Below, one piece after another: positions 1 to 8,324 of a stretch of 64,000 nucleotides of DNA. The position numbers and the translations under genes are program-made. A model generated the notes under the pieces. The model did no database searches and had not been told where the DNA came from. It saw nothing but the letters and a program-made list of their open reading frames with translations. Within the stretch, counting starts at the first letter, position 1. The number at the start of each line of letters is the position of its first letter. The DNA comes from an uncultured Pelagibacteraceae bacterium (GTDB lineage Bacteria > Pseudomonadota > Alphaproteobacteria > Pelagibacterales > Pelagibacteraceae), in contig CACJOY010000001.1 in assembly GCA_902595125.1 (NCBI GenBank), forward strand, positions 124,001 to 188,000. The letters are read 5' to 3'.

Positions 1-1
1 A

Positions 2-1495
2 CCAAGAGAATTTTGTACAATTACGGTTACTGACGGTATTGCTATGGGTCATGAAGGAATGAAATCTTCATTAATCTCTAGAGAAGTAATAGCAGATTCA
101 GCAGAACTTACTGTAAGAGGTCATTGTTATGATGCATTAGTGGGTATTGCAGGTTGTGATAAGTCTTTGCCAGGTTTAATGATGTCGATGGTTAGACTTA
201 ACGTGCCAAGTGTATTTATTTACGGTGGTTCAATACTACCAGGAAAATATAAAGGTAAAGATGTAACCGTAGTTGATGTTTTTGAAGCTGTTGGAAAACA
301 TTCATCAGGACAGATGACAGCCAAAGAATTAAGAAAATTAGAATTAGTTGCATGTCCTACTGCTGGAGCTTGCGGTGGTCAATTTACTGCAAATACGATG
401 GCATGTGTATCTGAAGCAATCGGTTTAGCATTACCTTATTCAGCTGGAACTCCTGCTCCTTATGAGGAGAGAGATAAATACGCAAAAGATAGTGGTAAAA
501 TGGTAATGGAATTATTAGCAAAAAAAATTAAACCAAGAGATATTGTTACAAAAAAAGCATTAGAAAATGCTGCAACAATTGTTGCTGCAACTGGTGGTTC
601 AACTAATGCGGCTTTACATTTACCTGCAATCGCTAATGAAGCAGGAATTAAATTTGACTTAATGGATGTTGCAAAAATATTTAAAAGAACTCCATATCTT
701 GCAGATTTAAAACCAGGTGGAAAATATGTTGCAAAAGATATGTGGTTAGCAGGTGGTGTACCAATGTTATTAAAAACTTTATATGATGGTGGTTATATTC
801 ATGGTGACTGTATGACGGTTACAGGTAAAACAATGAAAGAAAATTTAAGAGGAATTAAGTTTAATCCAAAACAAAAAGTTTTAAGAGCTTATAATAGACC
901 CTTGTCACCAGATGGAGGTGTGGTTGGATTAAAAGGTAATTTAGCTCCAGAAGGTGGAATTGTTAAAATTGCTGGACTTAAAAAATTACAGTTTACCGGA
1001 AGAGCAAGATGTTTTGATAATGAAGAAAGTGCTATGAAAGCAGTTCAAAGCAGGAAATATAAAGACGGCGATGTAATAATTATTAGATACGAAGGACCTG
1101 TTGGTGGACCAGGTATGAGAGAAATGCTTTCAACAACAGGTGCTATTTACGGTCAAGGTAAAGGAGAAAAGGTTGCTTTGATAACTGATGGAAGATTTTC
1201 AGGAGCAACTAGAGGATTTTGTGTAGGCCATGTTGGACCTGAGGCAGCATTAGGTGGACCTATCGCTTTATTACGTAATGGAGATATGATTGATATCGAT
1301 GCCAAGAAGGGAACGATTAATGTTCGATTAACTAGGGCTCAATTAGCTTCAAGAAAAAGAAAATGGAAGGCTAGAAAATCTGATTTTGGATCAGGTACAC
1401 TTTGGAAATACGCTCAAACAGTTGGACCTGCTTATTTAGGAGCACCAACGCATCCAGGTAAGAAAAAAGAAGTTAAGGATTACTCAAAAATTTAA
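2..1495 (+). CDS. ilvD: dihydroxy-acid dehydratase IlvD (5' end outside window)
   Basis: Fe-S enzyme of valine, isoleucine and pantothenate synthesis; it dehydrates 2,3-dihydroxy acids to 2-oxo acids. The frame is open from base 2, upstream of the first Met at 44, and reads [15 protein letters not shown], a conserved IlvD stretch, so the true start lies outside the window and about 70 N-terminal residues are probably missing. Both family signatures are present: [12 protein letters not shown] with the later [11 protein letters not shown] (cluster cysteines), and [14 protein letters not shown] near the C-terminus. The stop codon TAA shares its last A with the ATG of manC (TAATG), implying co-translation of two functionally unrelated genes. 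Confidence 0.96.
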   Translation, partial: PREFCTITVTDGIAMGHEGMKSSLISREVIADSAELTVRGHCYDALVGIAGCDKSLPGLMMSMVRLNVPSVFIYGGSILPGKYKGKDVTVVDVFEAVGKHSSGQMTAKELRKLELVACPTAGACGGQFTANTMACVSEAIGLALPYSAGTPAPYEERDKYAKDSGKMVMELLAKKIKPRDIVTKKALENAATIVAATGGSTNAALHLPAIANEAGIKFDLMDVAKIFKRTPYLADLKPGGKYVAKDMWLAGGVPMLLKTLYDGGYIHGDCMTVTGKTMKENLRGIKFNPKQKVLRAYNRPLSPDGGVVGLKGNLAPEGGIVKIAGLKKLQFTGRARCFDNEESAMKAVQSRKYKDGDVIIIRYEGPVGGPGMREMLSTTGAIYGQGKGEKVALITDGRFSGATRGFCVGHVGPEAALGGPIALLRNGDMIDIDAKKGTINVRLTRAQLASRKRKWKARKSDFGSGTLWKYAQTVGPAYLGAPTHPGKKKEVKDYSKI

Positions 1496-2685
1496 TGAAA
1501 ATTCGCCCAGTCATTTTATGTGGTGGAGCAGGAACGAGACTTTGGCCAAATGCCAAAAAACATCAAGCTAAACAGTTTATAGATTTCGGTAATTGGACTT
1601 TATTAGGTAAAACACTAGAGAGAGTTAAAGCATCTATATTTGATGCACCAATTATAAGTACTAATACAAAATATCTAAAACAAGTTAAACAACACTTAAA
1701 GAAACACAAAATAAGAAAATTTAAGATAGTTTTAGAGCCAGCTAAAAGAAACACAGCACCAGCTATATTAAGTACGGCATTAATCAAAGATATACCCAAC
1801 GAACAACCTCTAATGTTTTTGGCTGCTGATCATTTGATAGAGAAGGTTGGTTTATTCAATAAAGCCATCAAAAAAAATCAAAAAAAACTTACTCATAATA
1901 ATATTTTTATATTTGGAATTAAACCCACAATGCCTTCTAGTGAATTTGGATATTTTTTAACAAAAAATAATAAAGTCTCTAGATTTGTAGAAAAACCTAA
2001 AGAGGCTAGAGCTAAACAAATAATTAGTAAAAAAGGTTATTGGAATTCTGGAATGTTTTATTTGAGAAAAGATTCAATAATTAATAATTTCAAGAAATAC
2101 CAACCAAATATTTATCGAAACTGTAACAAAGCTGTAACAAAAGCAAAATATAAAAGTAATGTGTATTATTTAAACAAACGAGCATTTACCAAAGCAACAG
2201 CCAAGTCTTTTGACTATGCAATATTAGAAAAAACTAAAGATATTAATGCGATCAAATTGGATATTCCTTGGTCTGATTTAGGTTCTTGGAAAGAAATTTG
2301 CAAAATGTATGGAAGAAATAAGAGACATTATTTTAAAAAGAAGAATGTATTCCATAGACCTTGGGGCAGTTATGTAAATCTATTTAACGGTAAAGAATTC
2401 TTAATTAAAGAATTATATGTAAAACCCAAAGGTATATTAAGTCTTCAAAAACATCATCATAGAGCTGAGCACTGGGTAGTTACTCATGGAAAACCTAAAA
2501 TTACTTTAAATAAAAAATATTTTACAATGAAACCTGATGAAACTATTTTTATTCCATTAGGCGCAATCCATAGAATAGAAAATCCCTATAAAAAACCAGT
2601 AAAAATTATTGAAGCTCAAGTAGGATCAATTCTAAAAGAAACAGATATTGTTCGATATCAGGATGTTTATGGCCGTGTTAAATAA
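1495..2685 (+). CDS. manC: mannose-1-phosphate guanylyltransferase / mannose-6-phosphate isomerase type II
   Basis: Makes GDP-mannose for surface polysaccharide. The N-terminal nucleotidyltransferase domain shows the pyrophosphorylase signature at residues 7-18 (ILCGGAGTRLWP), AADH at 110-113 and FVEKP at 164-168. The C-terminal third is a cupin of the type II phosphomannose isomerase kind, with a metal-site cluster HHHRAEHW at 320-327 and a further His near 359. At 396 aa it is shorter than the usual ~470 aa bifunctional enzymes, mostly in the nucleotidyltransferase half, so isomerase activity is inferred rather than certain. It overlaps ilvD by one base. The glycosyltransferase island at 47.5-52.2 kb is a plausible consumer of its product. 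Confidence 0.88.
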   Translation: MKIRPVILCGGAGTRLWPNAKKHQAKQFIDFGNWTLLGKTLERVKASIFDAPIISTNTKYLKQVKQHLKKHKIRKFKIVLEPAKRNTAPAILSTALIKDIPNEQPLMFLAADHLIEKVGLFNKAIKKNQKKLTHNNIFIFGIKPTMPSSEFGYFLTKNNKVSRFVEKPKEARAKQIISKKGYWNSGMFYLRKDSIINNFKKYQPNIYRNCNKAVTKAKYKSNVYYLNKRAFTKATAKSFDYAILEKTKDINAIKLDIPWSDLGSWKEICKMYGRNKRHYFKKKNVFHRPWGSYVNLFNGKEFLIKELYVKPKGILSLQKHHHRAEHWVVTHGKPKITLNKKYFTMKPDETIFIPLGAIHRIENPYKKPVKIIEAQVGSILKETDIVRYQDVYGRVK

Positions 2686-2696
2686 TTAACACGACC
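2671..2696. terminator. hairpin between convergent manC and PiT-like gene
   Basis: CGTGTTAA at 2674-2681 and TTAACACG at 2686-2693 form a perfect 8-bp stem with a 4-nt loop, and flanking GG/CC extends it past one mismatch. The stem overlaps the manC stop codon and sits just beyond the stop of the convergent gene. No run of T follows on either strand, so it is a candidate bidirectional terminator or mRNA-end hairpin only. Confidence 0.4.
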
Positions 2697-2707
2697 ACAA
2701 AATATAT

Positions 2708-3673
2708 TTAAAACCAATTATTTGGAATAATTATGTAGTGGATTGCTAAAACAATTCCAACTGAAACACTTAGTCCAAAGATCATTTTAAGAAAGTCTTT
2801 ACCAATTAATGGGAAAACATACTTAAACTTATAATCTTTATTCATCGTTGAAATTGCAAGTTCTCTACCACATAGTAAACCAACAAATACCCATGTTGTT
2901 GACATTGGTAAATCGTTTAGTTCCTTAAAGTAGAATAAAACAGCAGCATAAATTACATTGATAATTGTAGCTGATCTTGCATATCTAGTTCCAGTTTTTT
3001 CCAAAACTACTGCTTGGATCCGTCCACCTTGAATGTAGAAGATGTAAAATAGCAAAATAGTGAAATATGCCATTACAATCAGCAGTATTGTAATATCAAG
3101 TTGTCTTGGAAGATATACTGCAATATTTGCTACATCGTGAGATAACCAAACCCACCATAACCAACCAGATGAAACCCAAACAGCATTTCTCCAAAATCCT
3201 ATCCATTTGTCATCTACTTCATCAAATTTTTCATTAATGAATTTTGATACAGCTATCCAGGCTATGTAAGCAACCATTGCCGCTAAACCATAACCAACTA
3301 CACTTTTCATTAACATTTTTTCAAGCACAACTGTCGAAGCAAAAGCTGAAAGAACTAAGAAAGTAGTAGATACTGGTATTCCAATTCTTGTTAATAATAA
3401 GAGTATTGCAGGCGCTACTGCATGATACCATTGAATTTCTTGATAAGGTATTCTAGTTAATCTTCCATACGAAATATCACCATCATACGCATACCATCCC
3501 CATGCTAAAGCTAAAATCATTACACTAGAAGCTGATCCTGCAAGTACGTACCATTTAAACCATTTCTTTTTTGAAGCTATAAATGTACCTAGTGTTTGAA
3601 TTGAGTCGTTAGCGATTACGCTATAACCGGCGAGGGCGAACCCTATAACCGTGTAAATTAAAGTCATTTCCAT
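2708..3673 (-). CDS. PiT-like multi-pass membrane permease
   Basis: A 321-aa hydrophobic protein with about eight to nine predicted membrane segments. Two internal regions recall the PiT (inorganic phosphate transporter) repeat. Near the N-terminus, AND followed by LGT..AS at residues 21-34 resembles the PiT signature around the conserved Asn-Asp. PVSTT at 100-104 is repeated as PMSTT near residue 258, like the PVSTTH element of PiT proteins. It is shorter and more divergent than PitA, so phosphate as substrate is only inferred. The start ATG at 3673 is preceded by a strong AAAGGAG seven bases upstream, unusual for this genome. The ~190-nt leader may be regulatory. Confidence 0.6.
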   Translation of the reverse strand: MEMTLIYTVIGFALAGYSVIANDSIQTLGTFIASKKKWFKWYVLAGSASSVMILALAWGWYAYDGDISYGRLTRIPYQEIQWYHAVAPAILLLLTRIGIPVSTTFLVLSAFASTVVLEKMLMKSVVGYGLAAMVAYIAWIAVSKFINEKFDEVDDKWIGFWRNAVWVSSGWLWWVWLSHDVANIAVYLPRQLDITILLIVMAYFTILLFYIFYIQGGRIQAVVLEKTGTRYARSATIINVIYAAVLFYFKELNDLPMSTTWVFVGLLCGRELAISTMNKDYKFKYVFPLIGKDFLKMIFGLSVSVGIVLAIHYIIIPNNWF

Positions 3674-3866
3674 TCTTTATCTCCTTTATATTATTGTTTT
3701 CGGTTCCTATTGATTCATGACTTAAGGAGTTTGTAATCTGAGACGGAAAATAATTCTAGATATAAATTTATTAATTTGAGAAACAGGAGGGTGATTCATC
3801 GTCTAATAAACTATTTAATATTGATGTCTATTTTTTAATATTTTTTATTTCGCAATAAAGTTGTAT
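3674..3866 (-). promoter_or_regulatory. long leader of PiT-like gene with potential SD-sequestering stem
   Basis: Read on the minus strand, CTCCTT (3729-3724) can pair perfectly with the Shine-Dalgarno AAGGAG (3686-3681). A second anti-SD-like CCTCCT lies further upstream (3791-3785). Between them AGACG (3804-3800) can pair with CGTCT (3745-3741). An anti-SD stem plus an upstream alternative partner is the layout of a translation-controlling leader or riboswitch. I do not recognise a known class, and no homologues could be compared. Confidence 0.35.
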
Positions 3867-4511
3867 TTATTTAACCAATTTCTTAATTAAATATACAGCT
3901 ATTAAAGCTCCCAAAAATTCAGCCAAAATATATGTAGGAGTATTTAAATAATTAATTCCTGTAAAAGAATCAGTAAAAGTTCTAGCTATAGCAACAGCTG
4001 GATTTGCAAAAGATGTTGATGATGTGAACCAATAACCAGCTGTAATATAAGTTGCAACACAAGCGGCAACTGTTGTTTTTCCATCTTTTAAAGTTGCAAA
4101 GATAATAAATATTAGACCAAAAGTGGCTACAATTTCTGCTAGAAATATATGAAAGCCATCTCTACTTTTTGTAGATAATTCAATCATACTATGTTCAAAG
4201 AATACATTAGCTAACATTACACCTAATAAACATCCCAATATTTGAGCTGGAATATATGTAATTAAAAGTTTTCCTTTAATTTTTTTAGTTAAATACATGG
4301 CTAAGCTTACAAAAGGATTAAAGTGAGCACCTGAAATGTCAGCAAATGCAGTTATTAAGGCAAATAATCCTGCTCCAGTTGCAAGTGTGTTAGCAGTGAG
4401 TCTTAAAGCATTATCATTTGTTAAATTTTCAGCCATTATTCCAGAGCCAACAATAATCATTACTAAAAAACAACTACCTATAAATTCACCAATGAAAATT
4501 TTATTTTTCAT
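3867..4511 (-). CDS. aquaporin / MIP-family channel
   Basis: A 214-aa channel of the major intrinsic protein family with six membrane spans in two inverted halves. The second half-helix carries canonical NPA at residues 170-172 followed by the selectivity-filter Arg at 177 (NPAVAIAR). The first has NPF at 65-67 (SGAHFNPFVSL) instead of NPA. The family moves water, glycerol or small neutral solutes across the inner membrane; the altered first motif makes the substrate uncertain. It lies 13 bases downstream of the small membrane protein at 4525-4746 and on the same strand, so the two are probably co-transcribed. Confidence 0.85.
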   Translation of the reverse strand: MKNKIFIGEFIGSCFLVMIIVGSGIMAENLTNDNALRLTANTLATGAGLFALITAFADISGAHFNPFVSLAMYLTKKIKGKLLITYIPAQILGCLLGVMLANVFFEHSMIELSTKSRDGFHIFLAEIVATFGLIFIIFATLKDGKTTVAACVATYITAGYWFTSSTSFANPAVAIARTFTDSFTGINYLNTPTYILAEFLGALIAVYLIKKLVK

Positions 4512-4524
4512 AATCTAAGAATAA

Positions 4525-4746
4525 TTAAATTATAATCTTATAGATGCCAATTAAGAATAATGGTATTTGTAGTCCAAAATTAGTTAGTATCGCTTTATCT
4601 TTGCTAACAAAGCCAGCTATGGTCCATCCAACAACTCCTAATCCATGAAAATATATATTTAATGGATATATATTTAAATTAGTAAGGAGTATTCCCACTA
4701 AAACTAGAAACGTACTGATCCACTTTAGATATTTTTTTATGAACAT
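4525..4746 (-). CDS. small conserved-looking membrane protein, function unknown
   Basis: A 73-aa protein with three hydrophobic segments: around residues 10-22 (FLVLVGILLTNLN), 32-48 and 56-72. The segment following a short basic N-terminus (MFIKKYLKW) and the NIYPLNIYFHGLGVVGW stretch resemble small alphaproteobacterial inner-membrane proteins of unknown role. It heads a leftward unit with the aquaporin. No function can be assigned. Confidence 0.6.
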   Translation of the reverse strand: MFIKKYLKWISTFLVLVGILLTNLNIYPLNIYFHGLGVVGWTIAGFVSKDKAILTNFGLQIPLFLIGIYKIII

Positions 4747-4814
4747 AAAATTCCCTTTCCTGTTATTATTTCAATTATTTTAAGAATTTATTACAGTTTA
4801 AAAGAAAAATAATC

Positions 4815-5543
4815 TTATTTTTTGTCTTCCCAATCAAATCTTGGAAAAGAATCAAAAATTTTAAATATGCCATCCGACCATTGATCACAAACCTTAGAAT
4901 ATTCAGTATCAGTGATATTTAAGCATTTTTGTGAGGCAATTTTATATTCATCTTTTTTATAGACAGCAAAATCTATAGGAGGGCCAACTGTTAAGTCACT
5001 TTTTAAAGTTGAGTCCATTGAAATTAGGGCACAACGTGATGCATCACCAATAGATACGCTTGGTTTTATAACTCTATCTAAAATAGGTTTGCCGTATTTT
5101 ACTTCACCAATAACTAGATAAGGTTTGCTATCGGCTGGCTTAATATAATTTCCTTGAGAGTACACTAGGTATAATTCTAATGGTTGACCTTTAATTTGAC
5201 CACCAACTAAAAATGAGGAACCTAATAAAACTGTGTCTGTGTTTATTCCTTTTGGTGCTGAATGTTTAATGTTTAATGATCCAATATAGGATGCTATCTG
5301 ATCGAAATCTTTGCAAGTATTTAAATTTGTTCCACTGTCACCTTTAAGTTCATTTTCAATAGATTTATATACTGCTTGAGATGTGCCTAAGTTTCCAGAA
5401 GTAACTATAATGACACTTCTATCACCAACATCATGAACAAACATTTTTGAATAAATGTTAACATTGTCTAATCCAGCATTTGTTCTAGAATCTGATGCAA
5501 ATACAATTCCGTCTTGAGCTTTAATACCAACGCAATAAGTCAT
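4815..5543 (-). CDS. Anbu-type proteasome-like peptidase
   Basis: Ntn-hydrolase of the Anbu (ancestral beta-subunit) family, related to HslV and proteasome beta subunits. The start MTYCVGIKAQDGIVFASDSR is diagnostic: Thr2 is the expected nucleophile after Met removal, and DSRTNAG follows in the conserved position. At 242 aa it has the usual Anbu length. Known Anbu loci pair the peptidase with a circularly permuted ATP-grasp ligase, an alpha-E protein and a transglutaminase-like protease. Here only the ATP-grasp partner is adjacent, and it is divergent. The natural substrate of Anbu is not established. Confidence 0.9.
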   Translation of the reverse strand: MTYCVGIKAQDGIVFASDSRTNAGLDNVNIYSKMFVHDVGDRSVIIVTSGNLGTSQAVYKSIENELKGDSGTNLNTCKDFDQIASYIGSLNIKHSAPKGINTDTVLLGSSFLVGGQIKGQPLELYLVYSQGNYIKPADSKPYLVIGEVKYGKPILDRVIKPSVSIGDASRCALISMDSTLKSDLTVGPPIDFAVYKKDEYKIASQKCLNITDTEYSKVCDQWSDGIFKIFDSFPRFDWEDKK

Positions 5544-5616
5544 AATACTATTAATAATTATTAATTAATTAACATACAATTAAATTCAAGCATAGCTGAT
5601 ATAACTATATCGCAAT

Positions 5617-5646
5617 TGATTGTTTACTCTAATTATTAAACAATCA
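5617..5646. promoter_or_regulatory. 10-bp perfect inverted repeat before ATP-grasp gene
   Basis: TGATTGTTTA (5617-5626) and TAAACAATCA (5637-5646) are exact reverse complements separated by 10 bases, ending four bases before the ATG at 5651 in the divergent Anbu/ATP-grasp intergenic region. No Shine-Dalgarno is visible between repeat and start. It could be an operator for a dimeric regulator controlling the pair, or a 5' hairpin affecting translation of the ATP-grasp gene. Confidence 0.5.
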
Positions 5647-5650
5647 TTCT

Positions 5651-7093
5651 ATGAGCGAGAAACTCTGGGATAATTACAATGCTACTAAAGCATATGATGG
5701 ATATTTCACTAATGACAATAAACTTAGAAAACATGCTCAAATTATTTCTAGTATCTTAGAAAGGTATGGAAAAGATAAATTACAAGAAATTGAAAAAAAT
5801 TGTCAAAGTACAATAAGTGCTAGGGGAATAAACTTTAGAGTATACGCAGCAAACAATAGAGCAGAAGAAAAAAAATGGCCACTAGATATTATTCCAAGAA
5901 TAATTCCTAAAACACAATGGAACAAGGTAACTAAAGGTTTAAAGCAAAGGGTAAAAGCATTAAATTTATTTATTGATGACGTTTATAATCAAAAGAAAAT
6001 TTTTAAGGATAATATTGTTCCAAAAGATATCATTTTTAATTCACCTTACTATGTGAAAGAATGTGAAGGTTTTTCACCTAAATATAAGTCCTGGGCAAAT
6101 ATTTCTGGTGTTGATTTAATTAGAAATAAAAAAGGTGAGTACTTGGTTCTTGAGGATAATTTAAGAGTTCCTTCTGGAGTTTCTTATATGCTTGAAAATA
6201 GAATGGTAATGAGAGATGTCTTTCCTGAACTTTTTACTAGATATAAGGTTTCATCAATTCATCAATATACTAACAAACTTTTTAATTGTATGAATGAATG
6301 TATTCCTAAAAAAAATGCTCATCCACACATGGTAGTATTGACGCCAGGTATTTATAATTCAGCGTATTTTGAACATTCTTTTTTAGCTGAACAAATGGGT
6401 ATTGCACTTGTAGAAGGAAAAGATCTTTTTGTTGAAAATGATAATGTTTATATGAAAACTGTAAAAGGTCCTCTGAAAGTTGATTGCATATACAGAAGAC
6501 TAGATGATAATTTCTTAGACCCAAAAGCCTTCAATAAAGACTCCGTTATTGGCGTTCCAGGATTATTTAAATGTTGGTTAAAAAAAAACGTGGGTATTAT
6601 TAATGCAGTAGGTACAGGTGTAGCCGATGATAAGGTTGTTTATTCGTACGTAAATAAAATGATAGTTTATTATTTAGGAGAGCAACCTATTTTAAATCAA
6701 GTTGAGACTTATTTGTGTCATGATGAAATTCAAAAGAAATATGTATTAGATAACTTATCGAAATTAGTTGTTAAACCAGCTAATGCATCAGGTGGGTATG
6801 GAATAATGATAGGCCCAAAGGCTTCTTCAAAGGAGAGAGAAGAGGTGGCAGAGAAGATTAAAAAAAATCCAAGAGAATATATTGCACAACCTTTAGAAAC
6901 ACTATCAACAGCTCCAACAATTACTGAAAAAAATATAGAGCCTAGACACTTAGATTTAAGACCATTTGTTTTAAGTGGTAAAACTAACTATGTGACAACT
7001 GGTGGTCTGACTAGAGTTGCTCTTAGAAAAGGAAGTACAATTGTAAATAGTTCACAAGGTGGTGGATCGAAAGATACTTTAATAGTTGAATAA
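5651..7093 (+). CDS. circularly permuted ATP-grasp protein (Anbu partner)
   Basis: A 480-aa member of the circularly permuted ATP-grasp family (COG2308/DUF404-DUF407 type), predicted from family knowledge to form peptide-like bonds using ATP. Typical elements include an N-terminal region before the ATP-grasp core, LVLEDNLRVPSGVSYML near residue 165, a glycine-rich VVKPANASGGYGIMIGP loop around 373-390, and the characteristic C-terminal SSQGGGSKDT. Length is normal and the ends look intact. It is transcribed away from the Anbu peptidase gene across a 107-base spacer holding a strong inverted repeat. The other members of the usual locus are not in this window. Confidence 0.88.
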   Translation: MSEKLWDNYNATKAYDGYFTNDNKLRKHAQIISSILERYGKDKLQEIEKNCQSTISARGINFRVYAANNRAEEKKWPLDIIPRIIPKTQWNKVTKGLKQRVKALNLFIDDVYNQKKIFKDNIVPKDIIFNSPYYVKECEGFSPKYKSWANISGVDLIRNKKGEYLVLEDNLRVPSGVSYMLENRMVMRDVFPELFTRYKVSSIHQYTNKLFNCMNECIPKKNAHPHMVVLTPGIYNSAYFEHSFLAEQMGIALVEGKDLFVENDNVYMKTVKGPLKVDCIYRRLDDNFLDPKAFNKDSVIGVPGLFKCWLKKNVGIINAVGTGVADDKVVYSYVNKMIVYYLGEQPILNQVETYLCHDEIQKKYVLDNLSKLVVKPANASGGYGIMIGPKASSKEREEVAEKIKKNPREYIAQPLETLSTAPTITEKNIEPRHLDLRPFVLSGKTNYVTTGGLTRVALRKGSTIVNSSQGGGSKDTLIVE

Positions 7094-7097
7094 CTTT

Positions 7098-7505
7098 TTA
7101 TCTAGTATTACATTTTTTGCATAATCCAAAAAACTCAAGATTGTATTTACTATATTTCATACCATCTTTGTCTTTGAAATTAGCCAAGTATTTAGAAAGA
7201 CCTGCACTACTTATTTCTGTTACCTTTTCACAAATCTCACATATTGAAAATGCAGTAGCTTTAGCTACCTGACAACTTGAATTATGACATGCAATAAAGG
7301 CATTTCGACTTTCAATTTTGTGAATTTTTCCTATTTCAACTAATTTATCTAATGCCCTGTAAACCTGTAATGGAGCTTTAATTCCTCTTTTTTGAACATT
7401 AAAAAGTATTGAATAAGCTTTTAAAGGCTCAGGAGATTTATCAATTAAATCAAAAATAATTTGCTGGTTTTTTGTAAGAATATGTTCTTTATGCATTCTA
7501 CTCAC
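7098..7505 (-). CDS. zur: Fur-family zinc uptake regulator Zur
   Basis: A 135-aa Fur-superfamily repressor: N-terminal winged helix (residues ~10-75), then metal-binding C-terminal domain with CEICEKV near 88-94 and a final CKKC pair, the structural Zn site. Last gene of znuC-znuB-zur, starting 15 bases after znuB. The start codon at 7505 is GTG; the alternative ATG three codons later is possible, but GGAGAA lies nine bases before the GTG, which favours it. Identity as Zur rather than Fur rests on the operon and on the two Zur-type boxes upstream of znuC/znuA. Zn-loaded protein should repress its own operon. Confidence 0.9.
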   Translation of the reverse strand: MSRMHKEHILTKNQQIIFDLIDKSPEPLKAYSILFNVQKRGIKAPLQVYRALDKLVEIGKIHKIESRNAFIACHNSSCQVAKATAFSICEICEKVTEISSAGLSKYLANFKDKDGMKYSKYNLEFFGLCKKCNTR

Positions 7506-7520
7506 TCTACTGATTCTCCA

Positions 7521-8324
7521 TTAGTTTTTCAATTTAATCGTTTGTTTTATTTTAAACAATGAAATCACAAATAAAAATAATGCAGCAGCTATAATTGAAG
7601 GTCCAGAGGGAGTATTAAATTCTAATGAAGAAAATAATCCTATGATAACTGATAATAATCCTCCAATGATTGAATAAATTATCATTTTTTGTGGGCTGTC
7701 TGAAATATTTCGTGCCATTGCTGCAGGTATGATTAACATTCCAGTAATCAACAATAATCCAACCATTTTGATTGATATAGCAATTATGGCTGCCATTAAT
7801 ATTGTGAAAATAGCTTTTGCTCTATCTGGATTTAAACCCTCTGCTTCAGCTAATTCGTAATTAACTGTTGATGCAAATAATCCTTTCCATATTAATCTTA
7901 ATATTAATAAAATTAATGCTCCACCAATCCATATAATATATAAATCATCTACTGTTACAGCCAGGATATCTCCAAATAACAATCCCATCACATCAAACCT
8001 AATAAATGTTAAAAAACCAATAACAACAAGTCCAACAGCTAGTGATGAGTGTGCTAAAAGACCAAGCAAAGCATCACCTGGTAGATTAGTTCGATTTTGG
8101 AGTTGAACTAAAATTAATGCTATTAAAGATGAAATTATAAATACAGATAAAGCAATATTAAATTCTAATGAATATGCAATAGTCACACCCAGTAAAGCTG
8201 AATGAGCTAGTGTATCGCCAAAATAAGATAATCTTCTCCAAACTACAAAACAACCAAGAGGTCCTGTAACAAAAGCTACTCCAAGTCCTGCAATAAGTGC
8301 TCTTATAAAAAAATCATCGAACAT
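7521..8324 (-). CDS. znuB: zinc ABC transporter permease ZnuB
   Basis: A 267-aa inner-membrane permease of the ABC-3 (manganese/zinc) family with about eight membrane segments. Conserved features include GPLGCFVVWRRLSYFGDTLAHSALLGV near residues 20-46 and MVGLLLITGMLIIPAA around 186-201, the ABC-3 hallmark. It begins immediately after the znuC stop codon and is followed by zur, so the three are one transcription unit. With ZnuC and the periplasmic ZnuA encoded divergently it forms the high-affinity zinc importer. Confidence 0.95.
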   Translation of the reverse strand: MFDDFFIRALIAGLGVAFVTGPLGCFVVWRRLSYFGDTLAHSALLGVTIAYSLEFNIALSVFIISSLIALILVQLQNRTNLPGDALLGLLAHSSLAVGLVVIGFLTFIRFDVMGLLFGDILAVTVDDLYIIWIGGALILLILRLIWKGLFASTVNYELAEAEGLNPDRAKAIFTILMAAIIAISIKMVGLLLITGMLIIPAAMARNISDSPQKMIIYSIIGGLLSVIIGLFSSLEFNTPSGPSIIAAALFLFVISLFKIKQTIKLKN

